In this document: piece after piece, positions 58,478 through 64,000 of the stretch
How positions within the stretch are numbered: position 1 is the first letter of the stretch
How the letters are laid out: the number at the start of each line of letters is the position of its first letter
Origin: Paenibacillus sp. D2_2
GTDB taxonomy: Bacteria > Bacillota > Bacilli > Paenibacillales > Paenibacillaceae
Length of the DNA stretch: 64,000 nucleotides
Direction of reading: 5' to 3'
Assembly: GCF_031199965.1 (NCBI RefSeq)
Contig: NZ_CP133605.1
Location: forward strand, 1,396,501 to 1,460,500
Notes under the pieces: generated by a model
Seen by the model: the letters and a program-made list of their open reading frames with translations, nothing else
The model's database searches: none
Told to the model about the DNA's origin: nothing
Made by a program: the position numbers and the translations under genes

Positions 58478-59455
58478 ATGAAATATACTGCTCTAGGACG
58501 CTCAGGATTGAAGGTAAGTAGATTGTGCCTAGGTACGATGAATTTCGGAGTATCGACAGATGAGAAAGAATCATTTCACATTATGGATGCAGCTCTAGAT
58601 GCTGGCATTAATTTTTTTGATACCGCTAACATTTATGGTTGGGGCGAGAATGCTGGACGGACCGAAGAGATTATTGGAAAATGGTTCGCACAGGGCGGAA
58701 ACCGCCGCGAGAAGGTCGTACTGGCGACAAAAGTGTATGGGAGTATGAGCGATCCGCTTGATGGCCCAAATGGAGAAGTTGGTTTGTCCGCCTACAAAAT
58801 CCGCCGTCATCTGGAAGGCTCGCTACGCCGTTTGCAGACAGATCATATCGAGCTTTATCAAATGCATCACGTGGACCGTAACGTATCATGGGATGAGCTG
58901 TGGGAAGCGTTCCATATCCATCAGATGCAGGGCAAGATTGGCTATGTCGGCTCAAGTAACTTTGCTGGACGTGACTTAGTCAAAGCTCAATATGAAGCGA
59001 AAAATCACCATATGCTCGGTTTAGTATCAGAGCAGCATAAATATAATTTACTCTGCCGCTTGCCGGAGCTTGAGGTGCTTCCAGCAGCTGAAGAGCTTGG
59101 CATCGGCGTTGTTGCCTGGAGCCCGTTAGAGGGCGGACTGCTTGGCGGGAATGCCTCGAAGAAGGTTCCTGGTTCAAGAACGGAGAAAAACTCGCGTTAC
59201 GAGCAACATGAGGAGCAGCTCGACGAGTTCGCGGCGTTATGCCGAGAGCTTGGAGAGAGCGAAGCCAATGTTGCATTGGCTTGGACGCTGGCCCATCCAG
59301 CTATGACAGCTCCGATTATCGGTCCGCGGACGCTGGAACAACTGGAAGGAGCGCTCCGCGTATGTGACATCGAACTTGATGAAGCTGTGCTGAAGCGTCT
59401 CGATGAGATCTTCCCGGGCCCTGGCGGCTCCGCGCCGCAGGCTTATGCTTGGTAA
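58478..59455 (+). CDS. Aldo/keto reductase (YghZ/Kv-beta-like)
   Basis: A 325-residue NADPH-dependent TIM-barrel reductase. Catalytic D and Y are in NFFDTANIYGWG, K in VLATKVYGSM, H in LYQMHHVDRN; GSSNFAGRDL and IIGPRTLEQLEGALR bind the cofactor, and the G-P-G-G-S-A-P-Q-A-Y-A-W end is typical of this branch. ATG 58478 follows ataaggagatg. No close functional partner; it lies between the MITE and an IS element. Confidence 0.92.
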   Translation: MKYTALGRSGLKVSRLCLGTMNFGVSTDEKESFHIMDAALDAGINFFDTANIYGWGENAGRTEEIIGKWFAQGGNRREKVVLATKVYGSMSDPLDGPNGEVGLSAYKIRRHLEGSLRRLQTDHIELYQMHHVDRNVSWDELWEAFHIHQMQGKIGYVGSSNFAGRDLVKAQYEAKNHHMLGLVSEQHKYNLLCRLPELEVLPAAEELGIGVVAWSPLEGGLLGGNASKKVPGSRTEKNSRYEQHEEQLDEFAALCRELGESEANVALAWTLAHPAMTAPIIGPRTLEQLEGALRVCDIELDEAVLKRLDEIFPGPGGSAPQAYAW

Positions 59456-59503
59456 GGTAAATACGAGATTAAAAGTACCGTTCGCCCAGCCGACTGCAAA
59501 CAG

Positions 59504-59530
59504 AAAAAACTGCAAATCTGCAGTTTTTCT
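59504..59530 (+). terminator. Terminator after the aldo/keto reductase
   Basis: aaaaactgca / tgcagttttt with loop aatc, then ct. Confidence 0.8.
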
Positions 59531-59605
59531 AGTCCGATGAGGTGTTATATGACGAAAAACCTGCATTTTTGGTCATACCCCTGTCAAGTAGACATATAAA
59601 AAAAG

Positions 59606-60441
59606 CTAAGCTGCTAGCGCGCACCGGTACTCAATCGGTGCGCGTTGTTTCAATTTGGCTTGAAAACGGTGATAGTTGTAGAAATAAATATAATCTTCTA
59701 CTGCTTGCTGAATTTCTGCTCCTGATCTACACTGTTTAATATACAGCTTCTCTGTTTTGAGATGCGAAAAGAAGGATTCGATGCATGCGTTATCCAGGCA
59801 GGTTGCTTTGCGAGAGTGGCTGCCTTTAACGCCGAGTGCTTCTAATTGCGTGTTGTATGCCTGAGACGTGTATTGGAAGCCCTGATCCGAATGGAGCACG
59901 GCTTCCGAAACGTCTCTTTTCTTTGCCCATTCTTTTACTGTATCTAGTACGAGTTCAACATCGTTACGTTCTGACAAATTCCAGGCGACAATCTCGTTGT
60001 TAAATAAATCTTGGATGACGGATAAATAATAAAATTTCTTTCCGTCGGAAATATAGGTAATGTCAGTGACCATTTTTTGCTGCGGTGCTGTAGCATGGAA
60101 TTGGCGCTTTAAGCGATTGGGATAGACAACAGAAGGCGTATAATTGGACTGTTTTCGCTTTCTCCGTATCACCGATTGGATCGATAATTCACTCATGATC
60201 CTCGATACTTTTTATGATTCACCTTGTAACCGGCTTCCCATAAGGCGGTCATCATGCGCGGGTAGCCAAACTCTGGGTGTGCAAAATGGATAGCCATCAT
60301 ATGTTCTTTAATTCCATGATCCTTGTCTCGCCTTGCCTCACGCTCAGGGTTTGTGGCTCGCCATTTGTAATAACTGGCTCTTGGTATTCCTGCAATGGTT
60401 AGCAAACGTGTAATGCCGTGAGAGCCGCGTAGTTCTTCCAC
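59606..60441 (-). CDS. IS3-family transposase OrfB (frameshifted)
   Basis: About 279 residues after adding one base to the T-run 60209-60213, which joins GYKVNHKK to VSRIMSELSIQS. The DDE residues are D in VTDITYISDG, D in VLHSDQGFQYTS and E in DNACIESFFSHLKTE. The N-terminus IPRASYYKWR is the usual helix-turn-helix of OrfB. As the break again is one base in a homopolymer, the element may be active. Confidence 0.88.
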
Positions 60442-60445
60442 TATT

Positions 60446-60781
60446 TTATAGTTCTCTTGCTGGCTGGGGCTTCTCCTTTACTAGATTTGGATACCGCTTT
60501 TTTAAATAATCTACCTGTGCTTTCAGGTAATCTCGCTCTTCTTCGACACTTCCAAACGACGTACGTGGACGTCCCTTCAGTGGATTTACTTCACCTTTAC
60601 TCTTACCAAGTGACTCACCGTTTTTCCACTTCTTCACCCAAACCTTTAGCTGCGAACAATTACGAATTCCCTCTCGTTCGGCCACTACCTTGTAACTTGC
60701 AGAGCCTTTCAAATAAGCTTGGACTGCCTTTAATTTGAATTCTTCAGTATATGTGTTGAATGTTTGTCCCTTTCTAGCCAT
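60446..60781 (-). CDS. IS3-family transposase OrfA
   Basis: 111 residues with the helix-turn-helix YTEEFKLKAVQAYLKGSASYKVVAEREGI and a C-terminal coiled coil (EEERDYLKAQVDYLKKRYP). Partner of OrfB. Confidence 0.85.
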   Translation of the reverse strand: MARKGQTFNTYTEEFKLKAVQAYLKGSASYKVVAEREGIRNCSQLKVWVKKWKNGESLGKSKGEVNPLKGRPRTSFGSVEEERDYLKAQVDYLKKRYPNLVKEKPQPAREL

Positions 60782-61060
60782 AAAATATCCCCTCCAAGTG
60801 TCACTCCAACCTCCATCTTAACATGGAGGTTTTTTTGAGTGTCTACTTGAAGGGGATAATACCATTTTGCAGGTTTTCTTTTTTTGTGACCGACGATATA
60901 GGGGAGCGGAGTGCCATATGGCTGCTCGGAGGAACTAGTCTTGTCGTCTACTCTCCAACCTATTCTAACCTCTAACTACTTTCGCCTAAACCCCGTCCAA
61001 CTTCTGAGAGCGCGTTTACTCGGGCCCCTAATTACCCTAACTAACCCTCGGTTCAAACGT

Positions 61061-62058
61061 CTAGCTCCCACCTACGGCGACGGTCGATTCCCGGACGATC
61101 AGCTCGGGGTCGATGTGCATGCCGGCGGCGCGCTTCATTTTGGCGGAAATGCGGCCCAGCAGCATGTCGGCGGCGGCCCGAGCGATCCGGTCTGCCGGCT
61201 GGCGGACGGTCGTGAGATGCGGGCGTAGCTTGGAGGCGATATAATGATCGTCATATCCGACGATCGAGACTCGCCCGGGAACAGAAACGCCGCTCTCCTG
61301 CAAGGCGTTGATCGCACCGAGAGCGATATGATCGTCACCAGCGAAGATCGCGGAGGGCAGCTTGTTTTCCACGAGCCAGCGCTTGCATGTTTCGTACCCA
61401 GAGGCGATCTCGAATTCTCCGTGCACAATTTCAAATGGGGTAAGCCCGTTATCTTGAAGTGCCCGGAGAAATCCGCTGCGCCGCTCTCGTGTGCTACGGA
61501 ACATTTCCTGTCCGCAAATATGGGCAATCGAAGTATGTCCAAGCTCCAGCAAGTGGGTCGTTGCTGCGTAACCTCCCTTATAATTGTCGATCGTCACCGA
61601 GTATGCGTCGTTCTCCGGTTGCTGGTTATCGATCAACACGTAAGGGATGCCACGGCGCTTCAATTCCAGGATATACTTGCTCTCTTCCATCGGAGAGAGG
61701 AGAATCAGGCCGTCGACCCGATCCTCCTGGAACAGATAATGGCTCTCGTCCGACTCCATGCCAGTTGATACAGAGACGGCTAGGAAATACCCCTGCAGGG
61801 CCAGAATTTCATTAAGTTCCTTGACGATGGCGTCAAAAAAGAATCTTGAAGCGTCGTAACGATTAAGCCGATGATTCCCGTCTTTCCCCGGGCCAGACTG
61901 CGCGCTGCCGCACTAGGCTGATAATCGAGATCTTTGATCGCTTCCAGTACTTTTTGGCGATTTTTCTCCCGTACAGTTTCCGCTCCGTTTAATACACGCG
62001 ATACAGTTACAACGGACAGACCGGATTTTTTGGCAACATCAAAAATGCTTACCTTCAT
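61061..62058 (-). CDS. LacI-family regulator of the ABC sugar importer (frameshifted)
   Basis: About 332 residues after adding one T (minus strand) at 61835-61840. The helix-turn-helix KVSIFDVAKKSGLSVVTVSRVLNG is intact, followed by GIIGLIVTTLQDSFFDAI-type strand after repair and the effector domain (VDGLILLSPME, YVLIDNQQPENDAY, FAGDDHIALGAINALQESGV, IVGYDDHYIASKLRPHLTTV). It is the next gene after the binding-protein gene in the same direction and probably governs the importer. Confidence 0.88.
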
Positions 62059-62097
62059 CTGATATTCTCCTAATGTGTGTTATTCCATCAACTTTAC

Positions 62098-63489
62098 TTA
62101 TCTCTTAATAATTTCAGTCACTTTCTTCTGAATCACCGGCATAACCTCTTCTACGGTCTTATGTCCGGTCTCAATTGGCTGCATCTCGTTGATGAACATA
62201 TCATTGATTTGTGAGTAGTTCGTAATCAGGTGGTTGAAAGATTCAAAGCCGTATTTCACAGCTCCCTCGTACACATTTTTAATATCCTGCGGATCGATTC
62301 CATCAAAATGCTTATAATAGGCCTCAGCAGCTTTTGTGTTCACTGGCGGATTGCCTCCGCTCAGGTCGATCGATTTCTCTTGAATGTCCTCGCGGATCAG
62401 ATATTTGATCCATTCGAACGCTTCCTTTGGATGCTTGGAATCCTTCAAAATGAACAGTGGATCGACGTATAAGGTACTGCGGACCTTATCATTTCCACCC
62501 CAAGGTACTGCAGCTACACCAATATTGAATGGAAAATCATTCGCTCCGGCCAAGTTCCATGAACCGCCAACAGACATGCCGATTTTTCCGGCAACGAACG
62601 GATCTCCGTTCTGTCCGGCTACACTTTTGCTCCATTCTGAAGTTGGGGACACTTTGTCCTTGAAGATCAGATCGAACAATTTGTTATAGGCCGCCATTAC
62701 TTTTGGCGTGTCAAAATAAGTTTCCGAAGGTACTCCACCATTTGTCCACGTATCTGCAGAATAAGGATCGGCCCCGAAATAGAGCGGGCGATTATCGCGT
62801 TCGGACCAGAAGAAGTCCAGCCCATACTGTGTCTTAGCAATATCATCGGAGATGACCGTCATCGGCCGTGCATAATCGACCATTTTATCGAAGGTCCAGT
62901 CCTTGTCCTCATAATCACTGGTAGGATAAGGCAGCTTGGCCGCGTCAAACATGTCCTTATTATATAGTAAGAGCGTAACATACATGTTCAACGGAATGCC
63001 GTATACATGATCATTGATCGTATAAATATTCATTAAATTATCAGGAATATTGTTTGCCTCGGCGCTAAACCCGTCTTCCTTGATCAGGTCCGTCAAATCG
63101 AGCAGCATCCCTTTATTATAATACTCCGCGAATCCGCCATATCCGTAGTGGCTTGTCACATCCGGAGATTTACCTGCGGCAATCAGCGTTTGTAGCTTGC
63201 TGTCGAACTGCTCATAGGGTGCTTTATCTACTTTTACTTTGATGTTCGGATGCTCTTTCTCAAAGTCAGGCACCAATTTCTCAACGAAGGTGCGGTCCTC
63301 CGAATCGATGGTGTAGTATGTGATCGTTACTTGCTGATCCTTGCTTCCGCCTGATTTAGTTGAATCACTGTCTTTGCCTGGGGCAACGTCAGCAGCAGAT
63401 TTGCCGCCAGTGCAACCTGACAAAGCCGTAATGGTCACCAATATCAGGGTTAATAAGAAAATAGAACTAAGTCGCAGCTTATTCATCAT
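62098..63489 (-). CDS. ABC transporter sugar-binding lipoprotein
   Basis: A 463-residue extracellular binding protein (family 1). The lipoprotein signal ends ITALSGCTGG, with Cys as the lipid anchor. The mature part has QVTITYYTIDSEDRTFVEKLVPDFEKEHP, YEQFDSKLQTLIAAGKSPDV and AFEWIKYLI. It captures a sugar or oligosaccharide for the permeases encoded upstream. Start 63489 or the next ATG, 63486, both fit cggagggttcgttt-like spacing (ccctcc at 63500-63505). The gene comes after, not before, the permease, which is less usual. Confidence 0.92.
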   Translation of the reverse strand: MMNKLRLSSIFLLTLILVTITALSGCTGGKSAADVAPGKDSDSTKSGGSKDQQVTITYYTIDSEDRTFVEKLVPDFEKEHPNIKVKVDKAPYEQFDSKLQTLIAAGKSPDVTSHYGYGGFAEYYNKGMLLDLTDLIKEDGFSAEANNIPDNLMNIYTINDHVYGIPLNMYVTLLLYNKDMFDAAKLPYPTSDYEDKDWTFDKMVDYARPMTVISDDIAKTQYGLDFFWSERDNRPLYFGADPYSADTWTNGGVPSETYFDTPKVMAAYNKLFDLIFKDKVSPTSEWSKSVAGQNGDPFVAGKIGMSVGGSWNLAGANDFPFNIGVAAVPWGGNDKVRSTLYVDPLFILKDSKHPKEAFEWIKYLIREDIQEKSIDLSGGNPPVNTKAAEAYYKHFDGIDPQDIKNVYEGAVKYGFESFNHLITNYSQINDMFINEMQPIETGHKTVEEVMPVIQKKVTEIIKR

Positions 63490-63543
63490 TATAAACGAAC
63501 CCTCCAATTAACGTAATATAAGTACCTTCCTTAAATAAGCAGA

Positions 63544-63559
63544 CAAGCACGTGTGCTTG
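63544..63559. promoter_or_regulatory. Palindrome between permease and binding-protein genes
   Basis: caagcac-gt-gtgcttg, perfect 7-bp arms, just after the permease stop. It may be an operator for the LacI-like regulator or an mRNA hairpin that sets binding-protein levels; there is no T-tract. Confidence 0.4.
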
Positions 63560-63562
63560 GCA

Positions 63563-64000
63563 TTATTTAATGCCTGTAAGCACGATTCCCTCAACAAATT
63601 GCTTCTGGGCGACAGCGAACAGGGTGACGATCGGGACCATCGCTAGCACGGAAGCGACCATGAGCAAATGCCACGGTGGGATGCGGAATCTGGAAGAAGT
63701 CAAGGAAGCCATACCTACCGGCAATGTGAAGTGTTCCGTAGAACTGAGGTACAGCACCGGTGCCAGAAGATCATTCCAACTGTAGATGAAGGCGAAGATC
63801 GCCACGGTGGCGAGGGCAGGGCCAGACAACGGCAGGGCGATTTTGTACCACATTCGCAGCTCCCCACAGCCATCAATCCTCCCAGCGTCGAACAATTCCT
63901 CAGGCAGGGTCGAGAAGAATTGCCGCAGCAAAAAGATGTTATAGGCCGATCCGAAGAATGCTGGAACAATTAACGGTAGAAAAGTGTCGATCCAGTTCAG
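63563..64000 (-). CDS. ABC sugar transporter permease, MalG type (5' partial)
   Basis: 145 residues of the C-terminal part are visible; the gene starts beyond the window. The EAA loop that contacts the ATPase is ELFDAGRIDGCGELRMWYKIALPLSGPALATV, and membrane spans AIFAFIYSWNDLLAPVLYL and LLMVASVLAMVPIVTLFAVAQ follow, ending GIVLTGIK, the usual MalG-type tail. It works with the lipoprotein encoded next and with a second permease presumably to the right of the window. Confidence 0.92.
   Translation of the reverse strand: MNWIDTFLPLIVPAFFGSAYNIFLLRQFFSTLPEELFDAGRIDGCGELRMWYKIALPLSGPALATVAIFAFIYSWNDLLAPVLYLSSTEHFTLPVGMASLTSSRFRIPPWHLLMVASVLAMVPIVTLFAVAQKQFVEGIVLTGIK

Larger units (their letters stand above)
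59582..60850 (-). mobile_element. IS3-family insertion sequence, second type
   Basis: About 1.27 kb with orfA and orfB. Inverted ends tgtcaagtagaca (left) and tcaagtagaca on the minus strand (right). Imperfect inverted similarity extends outward (cccct/agggg, then aaaacctgca near 59556 and tgcaggtttt near 60868), so the true ends could be up to 30 bases further out; no target duplication could be fixed. Confidence 0.75.

Overview
The window looks like a chromosome segment of a spore-forming, low-to-mid GC Bacillota, most likely Paenibacillus or a close relative. The evidence is family content: the mother-cell sigma factor SigK, the antiterminator GlpP beside glpFKD, copper-amine-oxidase-type stalk-domain proteins, a class II FucI, VanW, and an XhlA/GH25/holin lysis set. 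I found no rRNA, tRNA or CRISPR array.

Layout. 1-2 kb: end of a large repeat protein, a carbohydrate-binding-like protein and a NUDIX hydrolase. 2-7 kb: glycerol regulon glpP-glpF-glpK-glpD with terminator/antiterminator leaders. 7-19 kb: APC permease, VanZ, S9 peptidase, FAD dehydrogenase behind a cre box, sigK, lipase, Gfo/Idh oxidoreductase, AlkD-like repair protein. 19-26 kb: adaptive-response pair adaA-ogt, an oxalate-decarboxylase-like bicupin, an IS3-family element sitting in a terminator loop, and an aldo/keto reductase driven by a MerR-type promoter. 26-32 kb: galacturonate/tagaturonate genes uxaB-uxaA-uxaC with a LacI regulator and three matching operators. 32-40.6 kb: phage-derived regulation and lysis (ImmA-like, XRE repressor with an operator array, ArpU, two copies of a structured leader with a LexA-like box, XhlA, GH25 endolysin, holin, a 29-residue holin-like toxin) with no virion genes. 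40.8-45.6 kb: an amino-sugar-acid (D-glucosaminate-like) cluster. 45.8-51 kb: a P-loop protein behind a leader peptide, a small membrane/XRE operon, an acyltransferase. 51-58 kb: fucose genes fucI-fucA-kinase-fucU. 58-64 kb: aldo/keto reductase, a second IS3-family element, LacI and an ABC sugar importer that runs off the window.

A striking property of the sequence is that about 21 genes are broken by one- or two-base indels, nearly all losses inside short homopolymers (mostly G/C). Restoring one base in each recovers a family-length protein. This reads as assembly error, not mass pseudogenisation; I therefore give whole-gene spans and mark the break point in each.

The most interesting content is the phage-derived lysis region with twin structured leaders, the leader peptide and SD-sequestering hairpin before the P-loop gene, the toxin/antisense locus, the dispersed MITE and variable-motif repeats, and several regulator-operator pairs that can be read directly from the DNA.
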